A stretch of DNA of 64,000 bases from Mycobacterium lepraemurium (GTDB taxonomy: Bacteria; Actinomycetota; Actinomycetes; Mycobacteriales; Mycobacteriaceae). Location of the stretch: contig CP021238.1 in assembly GCA_002291465.1 (NCBI GenBank), positions 2,666,001 to 2,730,000 of the forward strand. The letters run 5' to 3'. Positions 1 through 11,062 of this stretch are shown piece by piece (position 1 is the first letter of the stretch; each line of letters opens with the position of its first letter). A program made the translations under genes and the position numbers. The notes beneath the pieces were generated by a model. That model worked only from the letters and a program-made list of their open reading frames with translations. It searched no databases and was not told the origin of the DNA.

Positions 1-816
1 GCCGAGCAGCTTCTCGATCTGGGCGCGCGCGGCGGTGCCGACTTCGCGCAGCCGCGCACCCCCTTTGCCGATGATGATGCCCTTCTGGCTGTCGCGTTCG
101 ACGTAGAGCAGCGCGTGCACGTCGATCAAATCGTCGCGGTCCTCCCGGGGATTGACTTCGTCGATGGCCACCGCCAGCGAATGCGGCAGCTCGTCGCGAA
201 CGCCCTCGAGGGCGGCCTCCCGAATGAGCTCGGCCATCAGCACCTCCTCGGGTTCGTCGGTCAGCTCGCCGTCGGGGTAGTAGGCCGGGCCGGGCGGCAG
301 CGCCGCGGCCAGCACGTCGATCACGATGCCGACCTGCGCCCCGGTCACCGCGGACACCGGAACGATCTCGGCGCCGTCGCCGACCAGCTCGCTGACCGCG
401 ACCAGCTGCGCGACCACCCGGTCTTTGGGCACCTTGTCGATCTTGGTGACGATGGCGACCAGCGTGGTCTTGGGCGCGGTGGCGCGGATCTGCTCGACGA
501 TCCAGCGGTCACCCGGGCCGATGGCCTCATCGGCCGGAATGCACAGCCCGATCACGTCGACCTCGGCGTAGGTGTCGCGCACCAGTTCGTTGAGCCGCTT
601 GCCCAGCAAGGTCCGCGGCCGGTGCAGCCCCGGCGTGTCGACCAGAATGATCTGGAATTCGTCGCGGTGCACGATGCCGCGGATGGTGTGCCGGGTGGTC
701 TGGGGCCGCATCGAGGTGATCGCGACCTTGATGCCAACCAGCGCGTTGGTCAGCGTGGACTTCCCGGTGTTGGGGCGCCCGACCAAACACACGAAGCCGG
801 AACGGAATTCAGTCAT
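1..816 (-). CDS. era: GTPase Era, 3' end beyond window
   Basis: Era is a GTPase with a KH domain that binds the 3' end of 16S rRNA and assists 30S assembly. The start is ATG at 816; translation gives [14 protein letters not shown] (P-loop) within the first 25 residues, the switch-II DTPG, a TKID-type G4 motif, and near the window edge the KH loop ([17 protein letters not shown]). 272 residues are visible of a protein that is usually about 300, so only the C-terminal tail is missing. The start overlaps the end of the upstream CorC-like gene by 8 bases, so the two are probably co-transcribed and translationally coupled. Confidence 0.95.
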   Translation of the reverse strand, partial: MTEFRSGFVCLVGRPNTGKSTLTNALVGIKVAITSMRPQTTRHTIRGIVHRDEFQIILVDTPGLHRPRTLLGKRLNELVRDTYAEVDVIGLCIPADEAIGPGDRWIVEQIRATAPKTTLVAIVTKIDKVPKDRVVAQLVAVSELVGDGAEIVPVSAVTGAQVGIVIDVLAAALPPGPAYYPDGELTDEPEEVLMAELIREAALEGVRDELPHSLAVAIDEVNPREDRDDLIDVHALLYVERDSQKGIIIGKGGARLREVGTAARAQIEKLLG

Positions 817-2119
817 GATGCTCGGGTTCCTCACCGTCGGGTGACCGGTCGGATTCGACCGGGCTGAGCAGCACGGTGCCCACCCGCACCCGGCCGCGGT
901 TATCGGTGCCGCCTTCAGCGTGCAGCCGCAAGCCGTGCGATATCACCTCGGCGCCGGGCAGCGGCACCCGGCCCAGCTCCAGGGCGAGCAGGCCGCCCAC
1001 CGTGTCGACGTCGAGATCGTCGTCGAACTCCACGCCGTAGAGCTCACCGAGATCTTCGATGGGCAGCCGCGCCGACACGCGGAAACGCTTGTCGCCCAGG
1101 TCTTCTATCGGGGCGGTTTCAGCCTGGTCGTATTCGTCGGCGATCTCGCCGACGATCTCCTCCAGCACGTCTTCGATGCTGACCAGCCCGGCGATCGCCC
1201 CGTACTCGTCGACCAGCAGCGCCATGTGGTTCCGGTCACGCTGCATCTCCCGCAGCAGCGCATCCAGCGGCTTGGAGTCCGGCACGAAGACGGCGGGCCG
1301 CATCACCTGCGACACCGGTATGGCCCGTCCGCTGCCGCCGGGTAAGAGCGCCTGCTGCACAAGGTCTTTGAGGTACACCACCCCGACGATGTCGTCAACG
1401 TTCTCGCCGATCACCGGGATGCGCGAGTGCCCGCTGCGCACCGCCAGGTTGATCGCCTGGCTCGCCGATTTGTCGCTCTCGATCCAGATCATCTCGGTGC
1501 GCGGCACCATCACCTCACGGGCCGGGGTGTCACCAAGTTCGAACACCGACTGGATCATGCGGCGTTCCTCGGCGGCGACCACGCCGCGTTGCTGGGCCAG
1601 GTCGACGACCTCGCGCAGCTCGATCTCGGAGGCAAACGGCCCGTTGCGCAACCCCCGGCCGGGAGTGACCACATTACCCAGCACCACCAGCAACCGGCTG
1701 ATCGGCATCAGCAGCCATGAAATGACTTGCAGCGGAAGGACTGTCGTCAACGCGATGGAATAGGCGTTCTGACGGACCAGGGTGCGCGGACCCACCCCCA
1801 TGACCACGAAGCTGGTCACCACCATGATGGCGGCGGCGCCGAACAGCCCCCACCTGAACCCGAAGTTGTCGTAGAGAAACACCACCAGCAGCACGGTCGC
1901 GGTGATCTCGCAGGTGATCCGCAGCAGCACCACCAGGTTGATGTAGCGGGGCCGCTCGGACACCACCTTGGACAGCGCCACCGCGCCGGGCCGCTCGTCA
2001 CGCACCAGCTCCTGCACCCGGGCCAGCGACACCGTGCTGATGGCCGCATCGATCGCCGCGAACAGGCCGCCCAAGGCGATCAACGCCACCGCACCCAGCA
2101 ACTCAGACCAGTCGGTCAT
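809..2119 (-). CDS. CorC/HlyC-type membrane protein with DUF21 and CBS domains
   Basis: 436 residues. The N-terminal third is a DUF21 (CNNM-type) membrane domain with several hydrophobic segments ([39 protein letters not shown]). A CBS pair follows, around residues 210-330 ([14 protein letters not shown] ... [20 protein letters not shown]), then a CorC_HlyC C-terminal domain ([18 protein letters not shown]). Family members are linked to Mg2+/Co2+ efflux or membrane integrity; the substrate here is not shown. I chose ATG at 2119, not a longer reading frame, because it overlaps the upstream stop as ATGA. By position and content it matches Rv2366c of M. tuberculosis (from memory). Confidence 0.9.
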   Translation of the reverse strand: MTDWSELLGAVALIALGGLFAAIDAAISTVSLARVQELVRDERPGAVALSKVVSERPRYINLVVLLRITCEITATVLLVVFLYDNFGFRWGLFGAAAIMVVTSFVVMGVGPRTLVRQNAYSIALTTVLPLQVISWLLMPISRLLVVLGNVVTPGRGLRNGPFASEIELREVVDLAQQRGVVAAEERRMIQSVFELGDTPAREVMVPRTEMIWIESDKSASQAINLAVRSGHSRIPVIGENVDDIVGVVYLKDLVQQALLPGGSGRAIPVSQVMRPAVFVPDSKPLDALLREMQRDRNHMALLVDEYGAIAGLVSIEDVLEEIVGEIADEYDQAETAPIEDLGDKRFRVSARLPIEDLGELYGVEFDDDLDVDTVGGLLALELGRVPLPGAEVISHGLRLHAEGGTDNRGRVRVGTVLLSPVESDRSPDGEEPEHHD

Positions 2120-3390
2120 GAATCGGCGTTCTGCTCCTCGGACCGGCTCCGGCAGGCGAGCAGCCAGGCGATCACGCCCACCACCACCGCGAAGCCCCCG
2201 AACCGCAGCGCCAGGCCCCACCCGGACTGCCTGGGCTGACCGGGCTCCTGGTGGTGGACGGCCAGCAGCACCAAAAAGCCGCCGTCGTCGGTCGGCCCGG
2301 CGCCCGGCAGCGGTTGGGTCTTGATCACCCGGATCTGGGCCGGGGCGCTGCTGGAGTTGTCGATCTGGCCCCAGGCCAGGGTGGAGTCGTCGAGCAGGAA
2401 AGTGTCCTGGCTGCCCGCGGGTTGGCTGCCGTCGTGACCCACCACCGCCACGTGGCCGACTTCGACGGTCTCACCCTTGGCGGGGATGAAGGCCGTCACG
2501 TTCTCGTACAGCTTCGGCGGCGCCGGCGGCTTGTAGTCCGGCGGCGGGCCGTTGTAGCCGTTCAGCGGGATCGATCCGCCGCCGTAGAAGCTGCCCGCGG
2601 CCACATAGCTGTCGCCGACCGCGGTGAACGGGACCACCCCGACCGTCGCGGCGTCGAGCACCATCCGCGCGCCACGCGCCAGGTAGGCCTGCTGGTAGGC
2701 GCCGTTGTAGAAGTAGCGGAAGGTGACCGCCGAATTGAGCGGGTTGTAGAGGGTGGGGCGGCGGTAGGCGTCGTCGTAGTCGATGTAGTCCCAGTGGCGG
2801 GGGCGGATCAGCCGTTGCTCGTCGACCTGGAGCACGTCGACGTTTTCCCGGTGCGCGGCCACCACGTTCTGCACCTGCTGGTTGAAGTCCACCTGGGTGG
2901 GCGGTTTGGGCGGGTTGGCCGGGTCGACGCGGGTCACCGGGGCGGCCTTGGCCGCGGCGATCGCCAGCGGCGGCGCATCCAGGCCGCGGGGCGGTGCCAC
3001 CACCGGGGCGTCGCGCGGCGCGTCGGGCCCGGGCGGATTGATCTCGAGCACCGGCACGGCGCCCTGGCCCGCGTTGGGCGGCGGCAACACCAGCGGGCTT
3101 TGCACCGGCACCGGGATCGGGGGCGGCTCGTAAGCCGGCACCGGCACTTCCGGGGGCCGGGTGGGCGCGTTGCTCGGCGGGCCCTGCACCCCCCGCCGGT
3201 CCTCGTTGCACACGTTGGCGGTGTGGTAGGCGTTCACGTAGAACATGCAGTGCTGACAGGAGACCGGGTTCGACGCGGCGCCGGCACACGGCGCCGCCTG
3301 CGCCACCGGGCCGTCGACCACCACCGACAACGGCGCGAAAGCGACCGCGGCAGCCGCCAGAATCCGGAGTCGGCTCAATTTTGCGGGCAT
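2116..3390 (-). CDS. Proline-rich secreted or membrane-anchored protein, unknown function
   Basis: 424 residues. ATG at 3390 overlaps the ybeY stop by one base. It opens with a signal peptide ([20 protein letters not shown] ... AQAAP), then a short Cys-rich patch ([24 protein letters not shown]). A proline-rich linker of about 90 residues follows ([18 protein letters not shown]), then a compact C-terminal domain of about 200 residues with many Tyr. The last 30 residues form one hydrophobic helix ([20 protein letters not shown]), so the protein probably spans the membrane once with its bulk outside. I do not recognise a family. The gene sits inside a translationally coupled ybeY - this - corC run; I remember no such gene at this place in M. 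tuberculosis. Confidence 0.75.
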   Translation of the reverse strand: MPAKLSRLRILAAAAVAFAPLSVVVDGPVAQAAPCAGAASNPVSCQHCMFYVNAYHTANVCNEDRRGVQGPPSNAPTRPPEVPVPAYEPPPIPVPVQSPLVLPPPNAGQGAVPVLEINPPGPDAPRDAPVVAPPRGLDAPPLAIAAAKAAPVTRVDPANPPKPPTQVDFNQQVQNVVAAHRENVDVLQVDEQRLIRPRHWDYIDYDDAYRRPTLYNPLNSAVTFRYFYNGAYQQAYLARGARMVLDAATVGVVPFTAVGDSYVAAGSFYGGGSIPLNGYNGPPPDYKPPAPPKLYENVTAFIPAKGETVEVGHVAVVGHDGSQPAGSQDTFLLDDSTLAWGQIDNSSSAPAQIRVIKTQPLPGAGPTDDGGFLVLLAVHHQEPGQPRQSGWGLALRFGGFAVVVGVIAWLLACRSRSEEQNADS

Positions 3391-3923
3391 CAGTTGTCGA
3401 AATACCTTGACTTGTCCAGCAATCGGCGGTCGCGCTCCTGCTGGCGGTCCTGGTGGTAGGCCTCCACCTGATCGGCCACCCATTCCTCGAGCAACCGGTC
3501 CTGGAGGGCGAACATCTCCTTTTCCTCGTCCGGCTCGCCGTGATCGTAGCCGAGCAGATGCAGCACTCCGTGGATGGTCAGCAGCGCCAACTCGTGCCCC
3601 AGGCTGTGCCCGGCCGCGGCCGCCTGATCGGCGGCGAATTCCGGGCACAGCACGATGTCGCCCAGCATCGCGGGCCCCGGCTCCGGGGCATCCGGGCGGC
3701 CGCCCGGCTCCAGCTCGTCCATCGGGAAGCTCATCACGTCGGTCGGCCCAGGCAGGTCCATCCAGCGCATGTGCAGATCGGCCATCGCCGCGGTGTCCAG
3801 AAGCACCATGGACAGCTCGGCCGCCGGATTGACGTCCATCTTGGCGATGACGAACCGCGCGACGCTGATCAGCTCGGCTTCGGAGACGTCGATACCCGAC
3901 TCGTTGGACACCTCAATGCTCAT
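3390..3923 (-). CDS. ybeY: Endoribonuclease YbeY
   Basis: 177 residues. YbeY is a zinc-dependent single-strand endoribonuclease used in 16S rRNA 3'-end maturation and ribosome quality control. The diagnostic [11 protein letters not shown] motif, whose three His bind the metal, is present near residue 118, preceded by the conserved DVMSFPMDE strand. Length fits the family. It lies 22 bases downstream of phoH, the usual phoH-ybeY-(corC)-era arrangement, and its stop overlaps the next gene's ATG, so this is one operon. Confidence 0.95.
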
Positions 3924-3945
3924 AGATCCCGCTCACCGCACACCA

Positions 3946-5004
3946 TCATCGACGACCGCGCGAGCCCGACGCCCGCAGCGCCGCCCGGTTCATGGTCAGG
4001 CCGGGCTCTTCAAACTTCGCATAGGCGTCGACGATCTCCGACACCAGCCGGTGGCGCACCACGTCCACGCTGGTCAGCTCGGCGACGTGGATGTCGTCGA
4101 CGCTGTCCAGGATCTCCATCGCCGAGCGCAGGCCCGACTTGGCGCCGCCGGGCAGGTCGACCTGGGTGATGTCGCCGGTGACGACGATCTTAGACCCGAA
4201 ACCCAGCCGGGTGAGGAACATCTTCATCTGCTCGGCGGTGGTGTTCTGCGCCTCGTCGAGCACGATGAACGCCAAATTCAGGGTGCGGCCGCGCATGTAG
4301 GCCAGCGGCGCCACCTCGATGACCCCGGCCGACATCAGCTTCGGGATCACCTCGGGGTCCATCATGTCGTACAGGGCGTCATATAGCGGCCGCAGATACG
4401 GGTCGATCTTCTCGCTCAGCGTGCCCGGCAGAAAGCCAAGGCGCTCACCGGCTTCCACCGCCGGCCGGGTCAAGATGATGCGGCTGACCTGCTTGGTCTG
4501 CAACGCGTTGACCGCCTTGGCCATCGCCAGATAGGTCTTGCCGGTGCCGGCCGGACCGACCCCGAACACGATGGTGTTCGCGTCGATGGCGTCGACGTAG
4601 CGCTTCTGGTTGAGGGTCTTGGGCCGGATCGTCTTGCCGCGCCGGGACAAGATGTCCAGCGTCAGCACCTCGGCCGGTGACTCGTTGTCGGTGCCGGCCA
4701 GCATGGTGACGCTGTGCCGGACCACCTCCGGCGTCAGCACCTGGCCGTTGGCGACGATCGCGACGAGTTCGGAGATCACCCGCTCGGCGCGGGCGACATC
4801 GGCGGACTCACCGGAGATGGTGATGGCGTTGCCACGCACGTGCAGGTCGGCGATCACGCTGCGTTCCAGGGCGCGCAGGTTCTCGTCTGCCGAACCCAGC
4901 AGGCCCATGACGATGTCGGGCGGAACATCGATGCTGATGCGAACTTGAGCGTCGGCCTGGAGGGCTCCGGCTGCGTCAGCAGCGCTGGTGTCGCGGGGCG
5001 TCAC
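3946..5004 (-). CDS. phoH: PhoH-like ATPase
   Basis: 352 residues from a GTG start at 5004. PhoH family proteins are cytosolic P-loop ATPases linked to RNA metabolism. The Walker A is GPAGTGKT near residue 150, and the Walker B is [11 protein letters not shown] with [12 protein letters not shown] after it. The N-terminal ~100 residues resemble a KH-like RNA-binding region. Length matches PhoH1 (Rv2368c) as I remember it. It heads the phoH-ybeY-membrane protein-era operon. The 160 bases upstream, to the rsmE stop, hold no gene that I can see. Confidence 0.93.
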   Translation of the reverse strand: MTPRDTSAADAAGALQADAQVRISIDVPPDIVMGLLGSADENLRALERSVIADLHVRGNAITISGESADVARAERVISELVAIVANGQVLTPEVVRHSVTMLAGTDNESPAEVLTLDILSRRGKTIRPKTLNQKRYVDAIDANTIVFGVGPAGTGKTYLAMAKAVNALQTKQVSRIILTRPAVEAGERLGFLPGTLSEKIDPYLRPLYDALYDMMDPEVIPKLMSAGVIEVAPLAYMRGRTLNLAFIVLDEAQNTTAEQMKMFLTRLGFGSKIVVTGDITQVDLPGGAKSGLRSAMEILDSVDDIHVAELTSVDVVRHRLVSEIVDAYAKFEEPGLTMNRAALRASGSRGRR

Positions 5005-5164
5005 GTGGTTTTCGATGCCTGCCTTCTGAAGTTCTGGCCGATCGCGGCGATTTCTGGCGTTTTTATCCTACCGGCGCCGCGACGCTGACCCCAATGTTCA
5101 GGGAGTGCACCGGGCCGCCCGGTCGTTCGCCGACCTGCGTTTCTGCGGCCAAAGTGCGACGAAA

Positions 5165-5926
5165 TTACGGGCTCGCGGCGTCATCCCAGCGCGAAGTCAG
5201 CACCCCGAGCGCGCCCAGCGTCACCGCGGCGGCCGTCGACGTGCGCAACACCTGGGGACCCAGCCGGACGCTCAGCGCGCCCCCCTGCCGCAGGGCGCCG
5301 AGCTCGTCTTCGGCGATACCGCCTTCGGGGCCGATCACCAGGAACAGCGACTTCGCCTGTGCCACAGGCGCATCCGTGAGCCGGTCGGTGGCCGACTCGT
5401 GCAGGGCCAGCACCACCGCGCCGGCGGCCACCTCGTCGCGGATCCGCAACGTCAGCAACGCCGTGGACAGCACCCCGTCGACGGTGGGGATGTACGGCCG
5501 GCGGGACTGGCGGGCCGCCGCCTTGGCGACCGCCCGCCAGCGGCGCAAACCCTTGTCCACTCGCGGGCCGTGCCAATTGGCCACGCACCGGGCGGCCTGC
5601 CAGGCCAGGAACCCATCCGCGCCGGCCTCGGTGGCCAGCTCGACGGCCAGCTCCGAGCGCTCGGACTTCGGCAGGGCCTGCACCACGGTCACCGGCGGGT
5701 TCGGCGGCGCCACGGTCCAGCGTTCGAGCACCCGCGCCCGCAGCCCATCGCGCCCGGCGTGCTCCACCTCGCAGCGGGCCAGCCCGCCGGCGCCGTCGCC
5801 GAGCACCAGCCGTTCCCCGGGGCGGATCCGCCGGACGGTGGCGGCGTGAAACCCCTCGTCGCCGCCCAGCACGGCCAGCGAGCCGGCATCAGGCAGCAGG
5901 TCGGTGTAGAACAGCGCTGCGACCAT
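5165..5926 (-). CDS. rsmE: 16S rRNA (uracil1498-N3)-methyltransferase RsmE
   Basis: 253 residues, ATG at 5926. RsmE is a SPOUT methyltransferase that modifies U1498 of 16S rRNA. The C-terminal trefoil-knot signature is clear ([16 protein letters not shown] and [20 protein letters not shown]). The N-terminal part is the PUA-like RNA-binding domain ([18 protein letters not shown]). It starts 23 bases after the dnaJ2 stop, so it probably belongs to an hrcA-dnaJ2-rsmE transcript. Confidence 0.93.
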   Translation of the reverse strand: MVAALFYTDLLPDAGSLAVLGGDEGFHAATVRRIRPGERLVLGDGAGGLARCEVEHAGRDGLRARVLERWTVAPPNPPVTVVQALPKSERSELAVELATEAGADGFLAWQAARCVANWHGPRVDKGLRRWRAVAKAAARQSRRPYIPTVDGVLSTALLTLRIRDEVAAGAVVLALHESATDRLTDAPVAQAKSLFLVIGPEGGIAEDELGALRQGGALSVRLGPQVLRTSTAAAVTLGALGVLTSRWDDAASP

Positions 5927-5949
5927 GGGCGGGCCCGCGCGGCTTCGGG

Positions 5950-7095
5950 CTAGCGCCCGGTGAACGTTTCGCGCAGCCGGCTGAACAACCCGCCGCCGGC
6001 GTGGGTGGAGCGGACCTCGGGGACGTCGCGACCGCGGCGGGCCTTGAGTTCGCGCAGGAGCTCGGTGTCGCGGGCGTCCAGCCGGCTGGGCACCACCACC
6101 TCGACGTGCACGTGCAGATCACCGCGGGTGCCCGACCGCAGGTGCGGCATGCCGTGGCCGCGCAGCGTGATGACCGAACCCGGTTGAGTGCCGGGCGGAA
6201 TGGTGATTTCGCTGACAACGTCCAGGATGGCGTCGACGGTGACGGTGGCGCCCAGCGCCGCGTCGACCATCGGCACCGACACCGTGCAGTGCAGGTCGTC
6301 GCCCTCGCGGACGAAGACGTCGTGCGGCTGTTCGTGCACCTCGACGTAGAGGTCACCGGCCGGGCCGCCGCCGGGACCCACCTCGCCCTGGGCGGCCAGC
6401 CGCACCCGCATGCCGTCACCCACCCCGGCGGGGATCTTGACGCTGATCTCGCGGCGGGCCCGCACACGGCCGTCGCCCATGCACTGGTGGCACGGGTCGG
6501 GGATGACGACGCCTACGCCGCGGCAGGTCGGGCACGGCCGAGACGTCATCACCTGGCCGAGCAGCGAGCGCTGCACCGTCTGCACCTCGCCGCGGCCGCC
6601 GCAGGTGTCGCACGGCACCGGGGCGGAATCGCCGTTGGTGCCCTTGCCGTGGCAGCGGTCGCACAACACGGCGGTGTCGACGGTGACCTGCTTGGTCACC
6701 CCGGTGGCGCACTCCTCGAGGTCGAGCCGCATCCGCAGCAGCGAATCCGAGCCCGGCCGGACCCGCCCGATCGGGCCGCGGGAGGTGGTGCCGCCGCCGA
6801 CGCCGCCCCCGAAAAAGGCCTCGAACACATCGCCGAGGTCGCCGAACCCTCCGAAGCCGCCGCCCGCCGCGGCCGCCCCCTCCAGCGGATCACCGCCCAG
6901 GTCGACGATCCGCCGTTTCTCCGGGTCGCTGAGCACCTCGTAGGCGACGCTGATCTCCTTGAATTTCGCCTGCGCGGCCTCGTCGGGGTTGACGTCGGGA
7001 TGCAGTTCGCGCGCCAGCTTGCGGTACGCGCGTTTGATCTCCGCATCGCTGGCTCCTCGGCTCATGCCGAGCAGCCCGTAATAGTCGCGTGCCAC
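5950..7095 (-). CDS. dnaJ2: Chaperone protein DnaJ (DnaJ2)
   Basis: 381 residues. DnaJ delivers unfolded clients to DnaK and stimulates its ATPase. The J-domain with the HPD tripeptide is at residues 1-70 ([17 protein letters not shown]). A Gly/Phe-rich linker ([21 protein letters not shown]) follows, then four CxxCxGxG zinc repeats ([32 protein letters not shown]) and a client-binding C-terminal domain. The start is GTG at 7095 with a strong AGGAGAGG ribosome-binding site upstream. hrcA ends 56 bases upstream, the usual pairing of this DnaJ with its heat-shock repressor. Confidence 0.95.
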   Translation of the reverse strand: MARDYYGLLGMSRGASDAEIKRAYRKLARELHPDVNPDEAAQAKFKEISVAYEVLSDPEKRRIVDLGGDPLEGAAAAGGGFGGFGDLGDVFEAFFGGGVGGGTTSRGPIGRVRPGSDSLLRMRLDLEECATGVTKQVTVDTAVLCDRCHGKGTNGDSAPVPCDTCGGRGEVQTVQRSLLGQVMTSRPCPTCRGVGVVIPDPCHQCMGDGRVRARREISVKIPAGVGDGMRVRLAAQGEVGPGGGPAGDLYVEVHEQPHDVFVREGDDLHCTVSVPMVDAALGATVTVDAILDVVSEITIPPGTQPGSVITLRGHGMPHLRSGTRGDLHVHVEVVVPSRLDARDTELLRELKARRGRDVPEVRSTHAGGGLFSRLRETFTGR

Positions 7096-7151
7096 GCTTG
7101 CCTCTCCTATACCTGGTCTTTTCCGCGCCTACCCACCGTGCGGGTGCGCGC

Positions 7152-8189
<1,038 letters not shown>

Positions 8190-8261
8190 TCACTTCCATC
8201 GATACCGCGTTAGCTGGGTTCATTTTACGGTCTCGAGCGGGCCCGACCTCACCGTTGAAGC

Positions 8262-8320
8262 GCGAGCAGACGCAAAGCTCCCCGCCGCCCGGCGTGTCGG
8301 GTGCTTTCGCGTCTGCTCGC
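8262..8320. repeat. Long inverted repeat (hairpin) between divergent genes
   Basis: Left arm GCGAGCAGACGCAAAGC at 8262-8278 and right arm at 8303-8320 are complementary except for one extra C; the loop is about 24 bases. It sits between the hrcA start and the next plus-strand gene. The GCGAGCAGACGC arm resembles hairpins that are frequent in mycobacterial intergenic DNA (from memory), so a transcript boundary or dispersed hairpin element is likely. No T-run follows. Confidence 0.6.
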
Positions 8321-8397
8321 CGGACGACCGGGGTCCCGGCTAGCCTTTCCAGCATGAAACGCTCGGCCCACCAGACCGCGTCGGGAAAGAGGCGCCG

Positions 8398-8685
8398 ATG
8401 ATTTTCAAGGGCGTGCGCGACGGCAAACCCTATCCCGAGCACAACCTGTCCTACCGGGACTGGTCGCAGATCCCGCCGCAGCAGATCCGGCTCGACGAAT
8501 TGGCCACCACCACAACGGTGCTGGCCCTGGATCGGTTGCTGTCGGAGGACTCCACCTTCTACGGCGACCTCTTCCCGCACGCGGTGCGGTGGAAGGGCAT
8601 CACCTATCTCGAGGACGGGCTGCACCGCACGGTGTTGCACGCCCGGGTGTACGACATGGACCTGCCGTTGGGCCCGTCCGGATAA
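8398..8685 (+). CDS. Small conserved mycobacterial protein (Rv2375-like)
   Basis: 95 residues, acidic and aromatic-rich (NLSYRDWSQIPPQQIRLDEL; WKGITYLEDGLHRTVLHARV). No signal peptide or membrane segment is seen. ATG at 8398 follows a GGGAAAGAGG ribosome-binding sequence. The position directly beyond hrcA and the size fit Rv2375 of M. tuberculosis as I remember it. Function is not known to me. The composition is that of a compact cytosolic protein. Confidence 0.75.
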   Translation: MIFKGVRDGKPYPEHNLSYRDWSQIPPQQIRLDELATTTTVLALDRLLSEDSTFYGDLFPHAVRWKGITYLEDGLHRTVLHARVYDMDLPLGPSG

Positions 8686-8767
8686 CCCCGCGGTCACGTT
8701 TGGGCCTGGCCGCGTGTCGACCTAGTGAGAACCTTGGTCAACAGCACAACTTGCCAGGAGGATCGCC

Positions 8768-9365
8768 ATGTCACGGCTGCCGGGAGTGTCCGACCGCGAC
8801 GCCGGCCTGGGCGCCAGGATCGCCTTCTTCTTCACCAGGCGCAAGCTCGCCCAGATGACCGGGCTGGAAACCGCGGGGATGCTGGAACCGCTGCGCATGT
8901 ATGCGCATATCCCGAGACTGCTCAACGCCTACGGCGGGTTGGAGCAGGCCGAGTCCAGGCTGGACATCCTGTCGCCGCGGCACCGCGCGCTGGCCGAGCT
9001 GAAGGCGGCGACGACGGTGCACTGCGAATACTGCATCGACCTAGGCTCCCAGATCGCCCGGCGATGGGGAATCACCGACGAGGAACTGCTGGCGATGGCC
9101 GACTATCGCGACGCCGCATGCTTTTCCGACGTCGACAAGCTTATCCTGGAATACGCCACCGCGATCAGCCGCACCCCGGTCGAGGTGAGCTGATGAGCTG
9201 TTCGACGCGCTGCGCGCGCACTTCGACACCGCACAACTGGTCGGCCTGACCCACGTCATCACGCTGGGCAACCTGCGCGCCCGCTTCAACATCGCGCTCG
9301 GCATCGGGTCGTCGGGGTTCTCCGGGAACCGAGTGTGTGCGCTGCCCGACACCCCGCGGCTATGA
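8768..9365 (+). pseudogene. Carboxymuconolactone decarboxylase/AhpD-like protein, one frameshift
   Basis: The first frame gives 141 residues with the AhpD-like redox motif (LKAATTVHCEYCIDLGSQIA, Cys-x-x-Cys) near residue 85. It stops at TGA 9191-9193 directly after TPVEVS. Reading one base on, from 9192, the protein continues naturally (DELFDALRAHFDTAQLVGLT ... NIALGIGSSGF) to TGA 9363-9365. A single extra T therefore breaks a protein of about 198 residues. ATG 8768 has a GGAGG ribosome-binding site at 8757-8761. It directly precedes an ECF41-type sigma factor gene, the classical neighbour of such proteins. Either a real mutation or a sequencing error. Confidence 0.75.
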
Positions 9366-9374
9366 CGAGTCCGG

Positions 9375-10258
9375 ATGCGGCTGGACCTGACGGCCCGGTT
9401 CGAGGCGGCCCGGCCCCAGCTGGGTGCCCTCGCCTACCGCATGCTGGGCTCGATCGATGACGCCCAGGACGCCGTGCAGGAGGCCTGGCTGCGGCTCAAC
9501 CGCAGCGGCGGCGCGGACATCGCCAACCTGGACGCCTGGCTGACCACGGTGGTGGCCCGCATCTGCCTGAACATGTTGCGCGACCGCCGAACTCGCGACG
9601 GCGCCGAGCCGGCGGCCCACCTGCCGGACCCGATCGTGGAGCCGGCCGGCGAGTTCGATCCCGAGCACCGCGCGATGCTGGCCGACGCGGTGGGGATGGC
9701 GCTGTTCGTGGTGCTGGACACGCTGCCGCCGGCGGAGCGGCTGGCGTTCGTGCTGCACGACGTGTTCGCCGTCCCGTTCGCGCAGATCGCCGCGATCGTG
9801 GACGGCACGCCGGAGTCGGCCCGCAAGCTGGGCAGCCGGGCGCGCCGACGCATCGAGCGGGCCGATCGGGTCCCGGACGGCGACCTGGCCGCGCAGCGCG
9901 ACGCGAGGTGGTCGACGCCTTCTTCGCGGCGGGCCGCAGCGGGGACTTCGACCGCCTGGTGTCGGTGCTGCACTCCGACGTGGTGCTGCGCGGCGACTTC
10001 GGGCCGGCCACCGCGACGGTTCGGGTGCAGGGCGCGGCCGCGGTGGCCAAGCTGGCCCGCAGCTACGCGGAGCCCGAGCGCGAGGCGTGGGCCGCGACGG
10101 TCAACGGCGCCGCGGGTGCCGTCATCTTCGTCGCAGGCCGCGCCGCGTCGGTCATGGGTTTCGTGGTGCGCGGCGGCCGGATCCGCGCGATCGACGTGCT
10201 GGCGGATCCGGACCGCATCGCGAAAATGGAGCCGGGTGCGCTACGCGCCGATCACTGA
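9375..10258 (+). pseudogene. ECF41-type sigma factor with SnoaL-like C-terminus, one frameshift
   Basis: The N-terminal part is a clear ECF sigma factor: region 2 (LGALAYRMLGSIDDAQDAVQ, EAWLRL) and region 4 (LDTLPPAERLAFVLHDVFAV, PFAQIAAIVDGTPESARKLG). The C-terminal part is an NTF2/SnoaL-like domain, which defines the ECF41 group (VVDAFFAAGRSGDFDRLVSV ... VVLRGDFGPAT). The switch of frame is near 9900, where one base appears to be missing after DLAAQR. Restored length is about 294 residues, close to mycobacterial SigI/SigJ. ECF41 factors lack an anti-sigma factor and are controlled by their own C-terminal domain. The 3' end overlaps the convergent cfp2 end by 7 bases. Confidence 0.75.
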
Positions 10259-10770
10259 CCGGCGGCCTGCAGCAACTCCATCGCCGATGCCCGCGACAGC
10301 ACCCAGCCGCCCTGGTTGACGAAGGTGACGTTCTGGGTGACCGGCGAGGTCAGCTTGGGACCGGACACCGAAACGTCAGCCGTCGCCGCACCCGAGGCGG
10401 TCGGTTGGATGTTGGTCACGTCGAACGACAGCGGCAGGTCACCGTTTTTGGCGGCCTTCTGCAGCTTCTTGTCGGCGACGTGCGCTTCCACACCGCTGAT
10501 CCCGCCCTGCACCAGGTTGCTCTTGTTCGCGAACGGAACACTCGGGTCGGCCAGGCTGTTGAGCAGGCCGGTGAGCTGGTCGGGAGTCGGGACGTTGGCG
10601 CCCGCGACCGGCTGTGCCGGCGGCGGATCCTGCGGAAGCGGTGCGCCGACGGCGGCGAGCCGCACGGTGCCCAGCGCGCTCGGCGCCGCGGCGGCGGCCA
10701 GTCCGGCGGCGACGCCCCCGACGATGGCCAGCGCCGACACGCCGGTGGCAATGGTTTTGACGGTGTTCAT
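10252..10770 (-). CDS. cfp2: Secreted low-molecular-weight antigen CFP2 (MTB12 family)
   Basis: 172 residues. The signal peptide is [20 protein letters not shown] followed by Ala-rich sequence; the mature part is the MTB12-type fold ([60 protein letters not shown]). ATG at 10770 lies behind GAAGGGGG. Exported antigens of this family have no proven enzymatic role. The position next to mbtH matches Rv2376c. Confidence 0.9.
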   Translation of the reverse strand: MNTVKTIATGVSALAIVGGVAAGLAAAAAPSALGTVRLAAVGAPLPQDPPPAQPVAGANVPTPDQLTGLLNSLADPSVPFANKSNLVQGGISGVEAHVADKKLQKAAKNGDLPLSFDVTNIQPTASGAATADVSVSGPKLTSPVTQNVTFVNQGGWVLSRASAMELLQAAGQ

Positions 10771-10965
10771 GATTCCCCCTTCGGTGGGCACGAATGTCGA
10801 CGCGCAGGTGGTACCCCGGTCGCCCTTTGTTGGATGTGCTGGTGCCCCGTTGCATCTGCTAATTCGTGTCCCGGCACCGATACGTTACGGCCTGCCGATG
10901 TGCAGACGACATGAGCAAACTGTGCGCCGGCTGTGTGAGCCGATGGTTGCGGGGTAAGACGCCGA

Positions 10966-11002
10966 ACCCCCATGCGCCCCTGGACGGGTGGCGCATGGGG
11001 GT
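10966..11002. terminator. 13-bp perfect inverted repeat downstream of the cfp2 paralogue
   Basis: ACCCCCATGCGCC at 10966-10978 and GGCGCATGGGGGT at 10990-11002 are perfectly complementary around an 11-base loop. It lies about 60 bases past the stop of the leftward cfp2-like pseudogene and upstream of cfp2. The stem is strong but not followed by a T-run, so it would be a hairpin-only terminator or an mRNA 3' stabiliser. Confidence 0.55.
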
Positions 11003-11062
11003 CGATGACCGTCGCTGCGTGTGCACGAATTCGGCGACCCGGCAAGGGTTTACCAATGTCGG

